Counted from the stretch's first letter, positions 43,548 through 53,024 are shown. The stretch is DNA of 64,000 nucleotides from Neorhizobium sp. SOG26 (GCF_003491345.1 NZ_CP025513.1:671501-735500), one strand, 5' to 3'. Numbers and translations: made by a program. The notes: generated by a model from the letters alone, not told the origin.

Positions 43548-44216
43548 TTGTACAACTTCAACTTCGAACCGGTACTCGCAGGCTTCGACAAGCTTCTGGT
43601 GGGTGCGGCGCTGACGATCCAGCTTTCTGTCGGCGCGATGCTGATCGGCCTGATCGTCTCGATCTTTTGCGCCTGGGGCAAGACATCCGGCCCTCTGCCT
43701 CTCCGCTGGTTGGTCAACGCCTATATCGAGATCATCCGCAACACGCCGTTCCTGGTGCAGATCTTCTTCATCTTCTTCGGTCTTCCATCGCTCGGGCTCC
43801 GCCTGACACCGAACAGTGCCGCGCTTCTTGCTCTGGTCGTCAACTTCGGCGCCTATGGAACGGAGATCATCCGCGCCGGCATCGAGTCGATCCAGAAGGG
43901 GCAGGTGGAGGCTGGCACGGCGCTCGGCCTGTCGAAACTCCAGATCTTCCGCTACATCGTCATGAAGCCGGCGCTGCGCACCGTGTACCCGTCGCTGACC
44001 AGCCAGTTCATCTACCTGATGCTCAACACCAGCGTCGTTTCCGTCATATCCGCTGACGACCTTGCTGCGGCCGGGAACGACCTGCAATCAGCGACCTTCG
44101 CAAGCTTCGAGGTCTATGTCGTCATCACGGCTATGTACCTCGTCATGTCGGTTGCCTTCTCGACGCTGTTTGCCGCCATCCAGAAGGTGGCCTTCAAATA
44201 TCCGCTGAGCCGATAG
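43548..44216 (+). CDS. polar amino-acid-type ABC transporter permease 1
   Basis: This 222-residue inner-membrane permease of the HisM/GlnP class has about five membrane segments, the NTPFLVQIFFIFFGLPSLGL segment and a coupling loop (GQVEAGTALGLSKLQIFRYI). The start is TTG at 43548, seven bases after GGGAGG. It is the first gene of the importer operon behind the palindrome. Confidence 0.9.
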   Translation: MYNFNFEPVLAGFDKLLVGAALTIQLSVGAMLIGLIVSIFCAWGKTSGPLPLRWLVNAYIEIIRNTPFLVQIFFIFFGLPSLGLRLTPNSAALLALVVNFGAYGTEIIRAGIESIQKGQVEAGTALGLSKLQIFRYIVMKPALRTVYPSLTSQFIYLMLNTSVVSVISADDLAAAGNDLQSATFASFEVYVVITAMYLVMSVAFSTLFAAIQKVAFKYPLSR

Positions 44217-44228
44217 GGGAAGACAGAC

Positions 44229-44888
44229 ATGCTGATCAGACCTTTCGGCTGGAACGAGTTTTGGATCATCGTCATGGCGGCGCAGTGGACGATCGCGCTG
44301 TCGGCGATCGCCTTTGCGGGCGGCGGTGTTGGTGGACTTCTCGTTGCTCTCGCCCGTGTTGCCGACCACAAGGTGCCGCGCCTCCTCGCCACGGGCTTCA
44401 TCCGCCTTTTCCAGGGAACGCCGCTACTGATGCAGCTTTTCCTGGTGTTCTTTGGCATGAACATCTTTGGCTTTGCCGTGAATCCGTGGATCGCTGCGAT
44501 GATTGCGCTGACGCTTCATGCCAGCGCCTTCCTTGGCGAAATCTGGCGTGGCTGCATCGAGGCGGTGCCGCCGGGCCAGCGCGAGGCCGCAACCGCACTT
44601 GGCCTGCGTTACATCAACCGCATGAGATACATCATCCTGCCGCAGGCGACCCGTGTCGCGGTCGCACCGACCGTTGGCTTCCTCGTGCAGCTCATCAAGG
44701 GCACGTCCCTTGCGGCAATCATCGGTTTCGTTGAACTGACGCGCCAGGGCCAGATCATCAACAACGCGACGTTCAGCCCCTTCCTGGTCTTCTCCACGGT
44801 GGCGGCGATCTACTTCATCCTGTGCTGGCCGCTGTCGCTGCTGGCCGGACGCATGGAACGCAAATTCTCCCGCGCAACAACACGTTGA
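44229..44888 (+). CDS. polar amino-acid-type ABC transporter permease 2
   Basis: This 219-residue second HisQ/GlnP-type permease has RLFQGTPLLMQLFLVFFG, the coupling loop PPGQREAATALGLRYINRMR and KGTSLAAIIGFVELTRQGQ. It begins 12 bases after permease 1 and forms the heterodimeric channel. Confidence 0.92.
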   Translation: MLIRPFGWNEFWIIVMAAQWTIALSAIAFAGGGVGGLLVALARVADHKVPRLLATGFIRLFQGTPLLMQLFLVFFGMNIFGFAVNPWIAAMIALTLHASAFLGEIWRGCIEAVPPGQREAATALGLRYINRMRYIILPQATRVAVAPTVGFLVQLIKGTSLAAIIGFVELTRQGQIINNATFSPFLVFSTVAAIYFILCWPLSLLAGRMERKFSRATTR

Positions 44889-44939
44889 CGGGACCCGCGC
44901 CGGAGGGAGGTAAACCGGCATAACTGAAAGGGTAGGAAC

Positions 44940-45743
44940 ATGGAAATTTCCAGACGAATGCTGACGGCAGCCATTGGTGCCGGTCTTCTTGCGGGCGCGA
45001 TCGCATCGACCGCCGCCGCACAGACGGTTGAAAGCATCAAGTCGGCCGGTACCTTGAAGGTCGGCATGTTGGTTGACTTCCCGCCGTTCGGCATCATGAA
45101 CACGTCGAACGAGCCGGACGGCTACGATGCAGACGTTGCCAAGCTTCTGGCCGAAGAACTGGGCGTCAAGCTGCAGATCGTCCCGGTCACTGGCCCGAAC
45201 CGCATTCCGTATCTCCAGAGCAACCAGGTCGACGTGCTCGTTGCGTCGCTCGGCATCACCGAAGAGCGTGCGAAGAACGTGGACTTCTCCGCGCCTTACG
45301 CTGGCATCTCGGTTGGGGTCTTCGGCGGCAAGGACATCCAGGTTTCGAAGCCCGAGGATCTTTCCGGCAAGACCATTGGCGTCGCACGTGCATCCACGCA
45401 GGACACCGGCGTCACCAAGATTGCTCCGGCTGACGCCAAGATCCAGCGGTTCGATGACGACGCGAGCGCCATCCAGGCCCTGCTTTCCGGCCAGGTTCAG
45501 CTGATCGGCGTATCCAACGTCGTGGCGGCGCAGATCGAGACGGCGGCTCCGGGCAAATACGAGCAGAAGATCCAGCTCAGCCAGCAGGTCCAGGGCATTG
45601 CCGTGCGCAAGGGCTCCAGCGAGCTGTTGACTGCAGTCAACGCCTTTGTCGACAAGGTCAAGGCGAGCGGCGACCTCAACAAGATCCACGAAAAGTGGCT
45701 CGGTTCCCCGCTGCCGGCTTTCGTCACCGACGCCAAGAAGTAA
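44940..45743 (+). CDS. ABC transporter substrate-binding protein (SBP_bac_3)
   Basis: This 267-residue periplasmic binding protein has a signal peptide (cleavage near AAAQTV) and the family-3 core LKVGMLVDFPPFGIMN, GYDADVAKLLAEELGV and ITEERAKNVDFSAPY. The ligand pocket suggests a small amphipathic molecule such as an amino acid or hydroxy acid. The downstream dehydrogenase hints at a 2-hydroxy or 2-oxo acid. A GGGTAGGA ribosome site precedes the ATG. Confidence 0.92.
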   Translation: MEISRRMLTAAIGAGLLAGAIASTAAAQTVESIKSAGTLKVGMLVDFPPFGIMNTSNEPDGYDADVAKLLAEELGVKLQIVPVTGPNRIPYLQSNQVDVLVASLGITEERAKNVDFSAPYAGISVGVFGGKDIQVSKPEDLSGKTIGVARASTQDTGVTKIAPADAKIQRFDDDASAIQALLSGQVQLIGVSNVVAAQIETAAPGKYEQKIQLSQQVQGIAVRKGSSELLTAVNAFVDKVKASGDLNKIHEKWLGSPLPAFVTDAKK

Positions 45744-45773
45744 GCTAGTCAGAGATTGAAAGGAGTTCCTCGC

Positions 45774-46553
45774 ATGGCTGAGGTAGGCGCAAACGCACCG
45801 GCATCGGAGATGCGGGGAGCTTCAGATCTGGCAGTACAGATGGAGGGCGTGAACAAGTGGTATGGTGCTTACCACGCCCTTCGCGACGTCAACCTGTCGG
45901 TGAACCGTGGCGAGCGCATCGTCATCTGCGGTCCGTCTGGTTCGGGCAAATCCACCCTCATTCGCTGCATCAACCAGTTGGAAACGATCCAGAAGGGCCG
46001 GATCGTCGTTGACGGTCACGACCTAACGGCTGGCGGCAAGAATGTCGATATCGTCCGTCAGGAGACCGGTATGGTCTTCCAGCAGTTCAACCTCTTCCCG
46101 CATATGACGGTGCTTGAGAACTGCACGCTTGCGCCGATGAAGGTCCGCGGTATTGCCAAGGCGGAAGCCGAGGCAACCGCCCGTCGCTACCTGGAACGCG
46201 TTCGGATTCCTGAGCAGGCGGAAAAGTATCCGGCACAGCTCTCCGGTGGCCAGCAGCAGCGTGTTGCCATTGCCCGTGCGCTTTGCATGAATCCCAAGAT
46301 CATGCTTTTTGATGAACCGACCTCCGCGCTTGACCCGGAAATGGTCAAGGAAGTGCTCGACACCATGATCGACCTTGCGAAGGAAGGCATGACGATGTTG
46401 TGCGTGACCCACGAGATGGGCTTCGCTCGACAGGTGGCGGACCGCGTGATTTTCATGGACCAGGGCCAGATCCTGGAGTCGGGCGCACCGGATGAATTCT
46501 TCGGCAACCCGAAGAACGAACGCCTGAAGCTTTTCCTCGGCCAAATCTCCTGA
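45774..46553 (+). CDS. amino-acid-type ABC transporter ATP-binding protein
   Basis: This 259-residue GlnQ/HisP-like ATPase has Walker [25 protein letters not shown], signature [15 protein letters not shown], Walker [13 protein letters not shown] and the switch His in [14 protein letters not shown]. The ATG at 45774 follows AAAGGAG. It completes the importer and is followed after 18 bases by the dehydrogenase gene. Confidence 0.95.
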   Translation: MAEVGANAPASEMRGASDLAVQMEGVNKWYGAYHALRDVNLSVNRGERIVICGPSGSGKSTLIRCINQLETIQKGRIVVDGHDLTAGGKNVDIVRQETGMVFQQFNLFPHMTVLENCTLAPMKVRGIAKAEAEATARRYLERVRIPEQAEKYPAQLSGGQQQRVAIARALCMNPKIMLFDEPTSALDPEMVKEVLDTMIDLAKEGMTMLCVTHEMGFARQVADRVIFMDQGQILESGAPDEFFGNPKNERLKLFLGQIS

Positions 46554-46571
46554 TTTTTTGAAAGAAGCGAT

Positions 46572-47507
46572 ATGAAACCGGATCTCCTGCTTGTCGAACC
46601 GATGATGGAATTCATCGAAGAACGTCTCGATGCAAATTACACGGTGCATCGCCTTTATGATGAGTCGCAGAAGGAAAGCCTCGAGGCCGCGCTTCCCAAG
46701 ATCCGCGCAGTTGCCACGGGTGGCGGAACGGGCATCTCCAACGAGTGGATCGACAAGATGCCGTCGCTCGGCGTCATTGCCGTCAACGGCGTCGGCACGG
46801 ACCGCATTGATCTCGCCCATGCGCGCAGCCGCAACATCGATGTTGCCACCACCCTCGGCGTTCTGACGGATGATGTGGCCGATCTCGGCATCGCCCTGAT
46901 GCTCGGCGTTCTGCGCCAGGTTGCGTCAGGTGATGCTTACATGCGCGCCGGCAAGTGGGGCAAGGAAGCCTTCCCGCTGGGCACAAGCCCGAAAGGCAAG
47001 CGCCTCGGCATCCTCGGGCTTGGCCAGATCGGCAAGGCCGTCGGTCGCCGCGCTGAAGTGTTCGGCATGGATGTGCGGTTCTGGAACCGCTCGCCGATCA
47101 CTGACACCTCGTGGAAGTCCTGCGCCTCGCCGGTAGAGCTTGCCGAAGACAGCGACATCCTTTGCGTCATTGTTGCTGCGACCGCCCAAACCCAGAATAT
47201 CGTCAATGCTGATGTCCTCAAGGCGCTTGGGCCAAAGGGCGTGCTGATCAACATCGCGCGCGGCAGCGTGGTGGATGAGGATGCGCTGCTCGCGGCGCTC
47301 AACGATGGAACGATCGCCGGGGCCGGTCTCGACGTGTTCGTCAACGAACCGAACATTCGCCCGGAGTTCTACTCCGCACCTAACACGCTGCTCCTGCCCC
47401 ACCAGGGTAGCGCGACGATGGAAACGCGCATCGCCATGGGCGAACTTGTGCTTTCTAATCTTGAAGCGCATTTCGCCGGCAAGAAGCCGCCGACCACAGT
47501 CAACTGA
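46572..47507 (+). CDS. D-2-hydroxyacid dehydrogenase (glyoxylate/hydroxypyruvate reductase-like)
   Basis: This 311-residue NAD(P)-dependent enzyme has VNGVGTDRIDLAHA, the Rossmann motif GLGQIGKAVGRRAEVFGM, the catalytic Arg in NIARGSVVDEDAL, the Glu in VNEPNIRPEF and the His in LLPHQGSATMETR. The substrate may be glyoxylate, hydroxypyruvate or whatever 2-hydroxy/2-oxo acid the importer brings in. It belongs to the LacI-controlled operon and precedes a 108-aa protein by 14 bases. Confidence 0.9.
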   Translation: MKPDLLLVEPMMEFIEERLDANYTVHRLYDESQKESLEAALPKIRAVATGGGTGISNEWIDKMPSLGVIAVNGVGTDRIDLAHARSRNIDVATTLGVLTDDVADLGIALMLGVLRQVASGDAYMRAGKWGKEAFPLGTSPKGKRLGILGLGQIGKAVGRRAEVFGMDVRFWNRSPITDTSWKSCASPVELAEDSDILCVIVAATAQTQNIVNADVLKALGPKGVLINIARGSVVDEDALLAALNDGTIAGAGLDVFVNEPNIRPEFYSAPNTLLLPHQGSATMETRIAMGELVLSNLEAHFAGKKPPTTVN

Positions 47508-47521
47508 CCGAAGAGAGTATC

Positions 47522-47848
47522 ATGATCATTCGCCAGGCCTTCTTCGAAGGCACGATCAAGCCCGGCCAGGACGATGCGTTTCGCGCCTATGTCGCCGAGA
47601 AGCTGATGCCCATGTGGCTGGCTTTCCCGGGCGTGAAGGAAGTTCGCGTCCTCTACAACATCGAGCGGGACGAGGGCGCACCGTCTTACGTCATGGCTCT
47701 TTCAACCATGTACGAGGATCGGGCCGCGCTCGCAGCTGCCCTGGAATCGCCGGTGCGCTACGAGAGCCGTGAAATGACCAAGGGCTTGCTTGAGATGTTC
47801 GACGGCCATATCCATCACCACGTCTTCGACATGGGTCCGTCCAGCTAA
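47522..47848 (+). CDS. small dimeric alpha/beta-barrel-type protein, 108 aa
   Basis: This 108-residue protein (MIIRQAFFEGTIKPGQDDAF, FPGVKEVRVLYNIERDEG, HIHHHVFDMGPSS) looks like a ferredoxin-fold dimeric alpha-beta barrel of the EthD/ABM-like type. Such proteins may act as mutarotases or small-molecule isomerases, but no function is assigned. It is the last gene of the importer operon, and its coupling to the dehydrogenase suggests work on the same substrate. Confidence 0.7.
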   Translation: MIIRQAFFEGTIKPGQDDAFRAYVAEKLMPMWLAFPGVKEVRVLYNIERDEGAPSYVMALSTMYEDRAALAAALESPVRYESREMTKGLLEMFDGHIHHHVFDMGPSS

Positions 47849-47875
47849 GCCCGATCGGTTTCAAGCACAGATCTG

Positions 47876-47907
47876 AAAGGGAGCGTCTCCATCGAGACGC
47901 TCCCTTT
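47876..47907. terminator. strong bidirectional terminator
   Basis: AAAGGGAGCGTCTC and GAGACGCTCCCTTT pair perfectly over 14 bp around CATC, with U/A runs on both sides. It ends the rightward importer operon, and the leftward DUF3597 gene ends 8 bases away. Confidence 0.9.
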
Positions 47908-47914
47908 TTATTGC

Positions 47915-48394
47915 TTAGTCCAGAAGGTCCGCGGGTACCTTGCCACCGTTCTCGGAGAGCTTCTTCAGCAGTGCCTTGTGCAGCCACATGTTCATGGTAG
48001 CCGAGTCGTTCTTGTCACCCGTGTAGCCCAATTCGTCGGCCAGTTCCTTGCGCTCGGTGAGGCTCGCGTCCATTCCGAGCGCCTTCATCAGGTCGACGAT
48101 CGAGCGGCGCCAATCAAGCTTCTGGCCGTTCTTCTTGACGGCCTCGTCAAGGATGGCCGCCACGTCTACGTTCTGCGCCGGGGTGCTGCCGGCCGGCTGC
48201 GCTGGACTGCTCGATGCGGAAGACGGTGCAGCAGATGATGCCGGTGCGGGTGCTGCGGATGCCGCCGAGGGTGCGGCAGGCGATGCGGTTGCGGCTTGCG
48301 TCGGCGCCGTGGTGGACGTGGTCGGTGCGGCGGCAGGTGCGGCCTGTGCCGGGCCCCCAAAGATGGCCGACTTGATTTTGCTGAATATGCTCAT
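47915..48394 (-). CDS. DUF3597 domain protein
   Basis: This 159-residue protein begins [13 protein letters not shown], has a 50-residue Ala/Pro/Ser/Thr-rich linker (about residues 17-70) and the conserved C-terminal DUF3597 domain ([48 protein letters not shown]). Function is unknown. A perfect GGAAC-N17-GTT promoter lies 29 bases upstream, consistent with general-stress expression. Confidence 0.93.
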   Translation of the reverse strand: MSIFSKIKSAIFGGPAQAAPAAAPTTSTTAPTQAATASPAAPSAASAAPAPASSAAPSSASSSPAQPAGSTPAQNVDVAAILDEAVKKNGQKLDWRRSIVDLMKALGMDASLTERKELADELGYTGDKNDSATMNMWLHKALLKKLSENGGKVPADLLD

Positions 48395-48422
48395 GAAACC
48401 TCTCCTCTAACTGACAAGTGCC

Positions 48423-48447
48423 AACTCTGCTGGCATCTCGCTGTTCC
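48423..48447 (-). promoter_or_regulatory. EcfG/RpoE2-type promoter of the DUF3597 gene
   Basis: On the minus strand GGAAC (48447-48443), 17 bases, then GTT (48425-48423) matches the general-stress promoter exactly and ends 29 bases before the start codon. Confidence 0.75.
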
Positions 48448-48522
48448 GGCACTCCTGCCGTCTTGCAACGATAGAGCAGTTCTCGACATTGAACACGGGT
48501 GTTTCACAAAAACTTCAACATG

Positions 48523-48547
48523 GAACCTCCCGACGCGAACGGGGTTT
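48523..48547 (+). promoter_or_regulatory. EcfG/RpoE2-type promoter of the BA14K gene
   Basis: GGAAC, 17 bases, then GTT matches the same consensus. It ends 31 bases before the BA14K ATG. With the divergent DUF3597 promoter it gives a back-to-back pair in one 183-base intergenic region. Confidence 0.75.
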
Positions 48548-48577
48548 ATCCCTCCTGTCGTACGAAAGGATTCCACA

Positions 48578-49003
48578 ATGCGCACAATGTCCAAATTGCT
48601 TTCTGCAGGCGCCATGAGTGTCATGATGTTTGCATCGTCCCTCACCCCAGCAGGCGCGGTCATGATGCCGAAGGTCAAGTCTCCTGAAGCTTCCGCCGTC
48701 GAGCAGGTGCAGTTTCGCCGGGATCGCCGCGACCGCCGTGGCTGGTATCATGGTCATCGTGGACATCGCGAGTACCGCCGTGGCTATCGCCGCCACAGTG
48801 ACGGCTTCTGGTATCCGCTCGCCGCCTTCGGTGCTGGCGCGATCATTGGTGGCGCAATCGCCAACCAGCCGACGCGCGCTTACGCCGGTTCTAGCCGCCA
48901 TGTTCAGTGGTGCACGGAACGCTATCGCACCTACCGCGCATCGGACAATACCTACGTCCCGCGTGTTGGCGTACGCGCGCAGTGCAACTCGCCGTACAAC
49001 TAA
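48578..49003 (+). CDS. BA14K-family secreted protein
   Basis: This 141-residue protein has a signal peptide ([20 protein letters not shown], cleavage after AGA), an Arg/His/Gly-rich central region ([20 protein letters not shown]), a glycine-rich hydrophobic segment and the BA14K core [18 protein letters not shown] ending [11 protein letters not shown]14K-like proteins in rhizobia and Brucella are envelope proteins of unclear role. The ATG at 48578 follows AAAGGA. Confidence 0.92.
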   Translation: MRTMSKLLSAGAMSVMMFASSLTPAGAVMMPKVKSPEASAVEQVQFRRDRRDRRGWYHGHRGHREYRRGYRRHSDGFWYPLAAFGAGAIIGGAIANQPTRAYAGSSRHVQWCTERYRTYRASDNTYVPRVGVRAQCNSPYN

Positions 49004-49025
49004 GCCGTCTTCGGTAACCCGATTG

Positions 49026-49053
49026 AAAAGCCCGCCAACCGGCGGGCTTTTTT
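49026..49053 (+). terminator. terminator after the BA14K gene
   Basis: AAAAGCCCGCC and GGCGGGCTTTT flank AACC, an 11-bp stem followed by a run of T, which is a textbook rho-independent terminator. Confidence 0.9.
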
Positions 49054-49074
49054 CTGCCTTTGAAAGTCGCCACT

Positions 49075-50376
49075 TTAGCCGAGCTTGGCTGGCCTTGGGC
49101 CGCCATAGGCCCAGTCCAACAGTTCCACCGTGTGAACGATCGGCACTGCTGTTCCGGATGCGATCTGCGTCATGCAGCCGATGTTTCCGGTGGAAATGAT
49201 GTTGGCCTTCGTGGCTTCGATGTTCTTTACCTTGCGGGCTTTAAGCTGTGCCGAAATCTCCGGCTGGAGGATGTTGTACGTGCCTGCCGAGCCGCAACAC
49301 AGGTGGCCTTCAGCCGGATCGCGGACGGCGAAGCCTGCCGCTCTCAGGAGCGCCTTCGGCTGCAGCGTGATCTTCTGTCCGTGCTGCATCGAACAGGCGG
49401 AATGGTAGGCGACGGTCTCGGCTCTCGGTTCCAGCTTCGGCAGGTCCAGTGTCGCCAGGTATTCCGTCACGTCCTTGGCCAGCGATGAGACCTTATCGGC
49501 CTTGGCGGCATAGGCCGAGTCGAGGCGCAGCATGTGGCCGTAATCCTTGATCGTCGTGCCGCAGCCAGATGCCGTGATGATGATCGCGTCAAGGCCGCCG
49601 TCCTTCTCCATCTCGCGACACCAGACATCGATGTTGCGGCGCGCGAAGTCGAGCGCCTGTTCCTCGCGGCCCATGTGATGCACAAGCGCGCCGCAACAGC
49701 CTTCGCCCGCCGGTGTCACCACTTCGACGCCGAGGCGGGTCAGGAGGCGAATCGCGGCTTCGTTGATGCCAGCATCGAGCACGCTTTGGGCGCAGCCGGC
49801 GAGGATCGCGACGCGCCCACGCTTCGGCACGTCGACCGGCGGCAGTGCGCGTGCGGAAGTGTCCGCCTTGCCCAGCCGAGACGTCGGAGCGAGATCCAAC
49901 ATTGCGCCGAGCGGCCTCAAGGCCGGCACACGTTTGAATAGCGGGGCAAGCGGTCGGCCGAGCTTTGCCAGCAACAGGGCGGCGCGGAAGCGGCGAGGGT
50001 AGGGTAGCACCGCGGCCAGGGTGGAGCGTATCAGCCGGTCCACCGGAGGCCGAGTGTATGTTTTCTCAATATGAACGCGGGCGTGGTCGACGAGATGCAT
50101 GTAGTCGACGCCGGAGGGGCAGGTCGTAACACAAGACAGGCAGGAAAGGCAGCGGTCGATATGCGTGACCACCTCCTCGTCGGCTGGTCGTCCGTTCTCC
50201 AGCATGTCCTTGATCAGGTAGATGCGGCCACGCGGACTGTCGAGCTCGTTGCCAAGCGTCACATAGGTCGGGCAGGTGGCGGTACAGAAACCACAATGAA
50301 CGCAACGGCGCAGGATTTTCTCCGACTCCGCCACATGCGGGTCGGCAAGCTGTTCGGCGGTAAAGGAAGTCTGCAT
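49075..50376 (-). CDS. glcF: glycolate oxidase iron-sulfur subunit GlcF
   Basis: This 433-residue subunit carries two [4Fe-4S] binding motifs, CVHCGFCTATCPTY near residue 28 and CLSCLSCVTTCPSG near residue 80, and two CCG-type domains (GEGCCGALVHHMG and HLCCGSAGTYNI). It passes electrons from the GlcD/GlcE flavoproteins to the respiratory chain during glycolate oxidation to glyoxylate. It follows glcE by 3 bases, last in glcDEF. Confidence 0.96.
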   Translation of the reverse strand: MQTSFTAEQLADPHVAESEKILRRCVHCGFCTATCPTYVTLGNELDSPRGRIYLIKDMLENGRPADEEVVTHIDRCLSCLSCVTTCPSGVDYMHLVDHARVHIEKTYTRPPVDRLIRSTLAAVLPYPRRFRAALLLAKLGRPLAPLFKRVPALRPLGAMLDLAPTSRLGKADTSARALPPVDVPKRGRVAILAGCAQSVLDAGINEAAIRLLTRLGVEVVTPAGEGCCGALVHHMGREEQALDFARRNIDVWCREMEKDGGLDAIIITASGCGTTIKDYGHMLRLDSAYAAKADKVSSLAKDVTEYLATLDLPKLEPRAETVAYHSACSMQHGQKITLQPKALLRAAGFAVRDPAEGHLCCGSAGTYNILQPEISAQLKARKVKNIEATKANIISTGNIGCMTQIASGTAVPIVHTVELLDWAYGGPRPAKLG

Positions 50377-50379
50377 TCT

Positions 50380-51579
50380 CTAAAAGCCCATCTTCCCTGG
50401 CGCAAAGATGCCCCACGGATCCAGTTTCTCCTTGACGCGAGCCGACAGTGCCGCGACGGCCTCTGGCAAGGGTTCGAAAGCCGGGGTCTGCTGCCGCACA
50501 AGCTCGGAAGCCCGCACGAGGGTCGCATGGCCGCCGCCAAGCGCGCGGATATAGCGGCGGATAAGCTCGGCTTCAGGGTCGGCCTCCATCCGCATCCAGA
50601 CAAGGCCTCCTTGCCAATCGTAGAAAGCATCTATGCCCGCTTCAAGGCGAAGCGCTGCCACCAACTGATGCCCGGCCGACGGTGCGACTGATACCCGCCA
50701 GAGCGGCTTTTCCGTGCCGTCTGCATACGGATGGATGTCCCGGATCTGGCGCCAAAGAGTGAGGCTGTCGTCCATGCCAAGACGCGTTACCGGGCCGAAG
50801 GCCTGCATGACAGCTTCGAGTTTGTCTGCCCGGACACCAACGGATGCCTCTAGACCTTCGAGCCGCAGAACGGTCGCCTCACCCTCCGGAAGCTTGCCGT
50901 CGATGAATTTCGACCGCACCGTCTGCGGCAGGTGCGCGGCACCCGAGACCTCGACCGGCATCGCCATGGCTGCTGCCATCGCATTGGTCGCGGCGTCATT
51001 GTTAAGGCCGGAGATGACGATGGTTTCCACCGTCTGCGGCACCGGCAGAACCCGGAACGTCACTTCCGTCAGGAAACCTAGCGTTCCTTGGGAGCCAGCG
51101 AGCAGCTTCACCAGGTCGAGCCCAGTGACATTCTTCATGACCCGGCCACCGGCGCGCACCGTCTCACCTTTGCCGTTGATGAAGCGGATGCCGAGCAGGC
51201 TGTCACGCGCAGCACCCGCCACGAACCGACGGGGCCCTGAAATATTTGCCGCAAATACGCCACCGATGGTGGGCTCGCCGGAAGTCTTCAGGATCCCGCG
51301 GTGGTCCATCGGCTCGAACGCCATCATCTGGCGGTTTTCGGCCAGGGTCGCTTCGATCTCCGCAACGGGGGTGCCGGCGCGGGCCGTCATTACCATTTCG
51401 GCAGGGTCATAGGTGACGATGCCGGACAGGCCGCGCGAACTGACCACTTCTATGTCAGCAAGCGGATCGACGTCCGGCGAGCGGGTCTGCCCGCCGCACA
51501 GAATGAGCGCCTTCTTGTTTGCTGCCGCCGTGCGGATCACATAGGCAGCATCATTTTCGGAATGGGGTATCAGCATCAC
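50380..51579 (-). CDS. glcE: glycolate oxidase FAD-binding subunit GlcE
   Basis: This 399-residue FAD-linked oxidase subunit has EMVMTARAGTPVAEIEATLAE (read in parts), GGVFAANISGPRRF and GGRVMKNVTGLDLVKLLAGSQG, typical of GlcE. It forms the glycolate oxidase complex with GlcD and GlcF. Its start overlaps the end of glcD by four bases. Confidence 0.95.
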   Translation of the reverse strand: MMLIPHSENDAAYVIRTAAANKKALILCGGQTRSPDVDPLADIEVVSSRGLSGIVTYDPAEMVMTARAGTPVAEIEATLAENRQMMAFEPMDHRGILKTSGEPTIGGVFAANISGPRRFVAGAARDSLLGIRFINGKGETVRAGGRVMKNVTGLDLVKLLAGSQGTLGFLTEVTFRVLPVPQTVETIVISGLNNDAATNAMAAAMAMPVEVSGAAHLPQTVRSKFIDGKLPEGEATVLRLEGLEASVGVRADKLEAVMQAFGPVTRLGMDDSLTLWRQIRDIHPYADGTEKPLWRVSVAPSAGHQLVAALRLEAGIDAFYDWQGGLVWMRMEADPEAELIRRYIRALGGGHATLVRASELVRQQTPAFEPLPEAVAALSARVKEKLDPWGIFAPGKMGF

Positions 51580-53024
51580 GCGTCTTGTCGGCCCTCGGGC
51601 CTCCCTTCGAGCGGGAAGACCTTTGACGGGTTGAGGATCCAGCCATCGTCGAATGCGGAGCGGACCGCCATCTGCTGGTTGAGATCCACGTCATTATATT
51701 GGTGGCGCATCAGGTCGCGCTTTTCGATGCCAACGCCGTGCTCGCCAGTCAGGCATCCACCGGCATCGACACAGAGCTTCAGGATCTCGTTGCCAGCCGC
51801 TTCGGCTTTTGCAGCATCTTCGGGATCATTGGCATTGAACAGGATCAGGGGGTGCATGTTGCCGTCGCCGGCGTGGAAGACATTCGCCACCCGCAGGCCG
51901 AACCGGTCGGTGATCTCCGATGTCTTGTTCAGCACATAGGACAGCTTGCTGAGCGGTACCGTGCCGTCCATGCAGATATAGTCCGCGATACGGCCTGTCG
52001 CGCCGAAGGCGGACTTGCGACCCTTCCAGATCAGTGCGGCTTCCGTTGCAGACTGGCATTCGCGCACCGTCTGCACGCTGTGGCGGCCAGCGATCTCGAC
52101 GATGCTCTTCAGCATCGCGTCCATCTCGGCGTCCGACCCCTCGACCTCAACAATCAGCAGGGCCTCGACATCCAGCGGATAGCCAGCCTTGGCGAAGGCC
52201 TCGCAGATCTCGATCGCCGGCTTGTCCATGAACTCTATCGCAACAGGAATGATCCCGGAGCCGATGATGTCGGCCACACATGCCCCTGCGGCCTCGGAAC
52301 TGGGAAAGCCGAAGAGAACCGGACGTGCACCCTCCGGCTTGGCAATCAGCCGTACCGTTGCTTCGGTCACGATGCCCAACTGTCCCTCGGACCCACAAAC
52401 AAGACCAAGCAGATCGTAACCCGCGGCATCCAGGTGCTTTCCACCGAGCTCGATGATGGTGCCATCGACCAGAACCATCTTGACGCCCAGCAGGTTGTTG
52501 GTCGTGACGCCATATTTCAGACAGTGTGCACCGCCGGAGTTCATGCCGATATTGCCGCCGATTGTGCAGGCGAGCTGTGAACTGGGGTCGGGCGCATAGA
52601 AGAAGCCGTCGGCACCGACGGTTTCCGAAATGCTCAGGTTCGTGACGCCGGCCTGAACCATGGCCGTCCTGTTGGGGTAATCCAGTTCCAGGATGCGCGA
52701 CATCTTGGAAAGGCAGAGGACAACCGCATCCTCCTGGGGAATGGCTCCACCGGAAAGGGACGTACCTGCGCCGCGGGGCACGACGGGGATCTTGTAGCGG
52801 TGGCAGTATTTCATCACCGCGGCGACCTGCGCCGTCGTCTTCGGCAAGGCAACCGCCAGCGGCACCCGCCGATAGGAAATGAAGGCGTCCGTCTCGAAGG
52901 GTACGAGTTCGCGAGCTTCATGCACAAGGCATTCGGCAGGCAAGAGCTCCGCAAGATCCGCGATGATGATCTTCCTTCGGGACAGGACATCTTCCCGTGC
53001 CGGCAGAAAGGCGATCTGGTTCAA
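51576..53024 (-). CDS. glcD: glycolate oxidase catalytic subunit GlcD
   Basis: This 482-residue FAD-linked flavoprotein oxidises glycolate (and D-lactate) in the membrane-associated GlcDEF complex. Motifs: PVVPRGAGTSLSGGAIP in the FAD-binding region, GGNIGMNSGGAHCLKYG, and the C-terminal FHAGDGNMHPLI and GGCLTGEHGVGIEKR. The start is set at TTG 53024, about 7 bases after AAGGAG, which gives the normal length; a further 54 codons upstream are open but show no GlcD similarity. No glcC regulator lies beside it. Confidence 0.95.
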   Translation of the reverse strand: MNQIAFLPAREDVLSRRKIIIADLAELLPAECLVHEARELVPFETDAFISYRRVPLAVALPKTTAQVAAVMKYCHRYKIPVVPRGAGTSLSGGAIPQEDAVVLCLSKMSRILELDYPNRTAMVQAGVTNLSISETVGADGFFYAPDPSSQLACTIGGNIGMNSGGAHCLKYGVTTNNLLGVKMVLVDGTIIELGGKHLDAAGYDLLGLVCGSEGQLGIVTEATVRLIAKPEGARPVLFGFPSSEAAGACVADIIGSGIIPVAIEFMDKPAIEICEAFAKAGYPLDVEALLIVEVEGSDAEMDAMLKSIVEIAGRHSVQTVRECQSATEAALIWKGRKSAFGATGRIADYICMDGTVPLSKLSYVLNKTSEITDRFGLRVANVFHAGDGNMHPLILFNANDPEDAAKAEAAGNEILKLCVDAGGCLTGEHGVGIEKRDLMRHQYNDVDLNQQMAVRSAFDDGWILNPSKVFPLEGRPEGRQDA

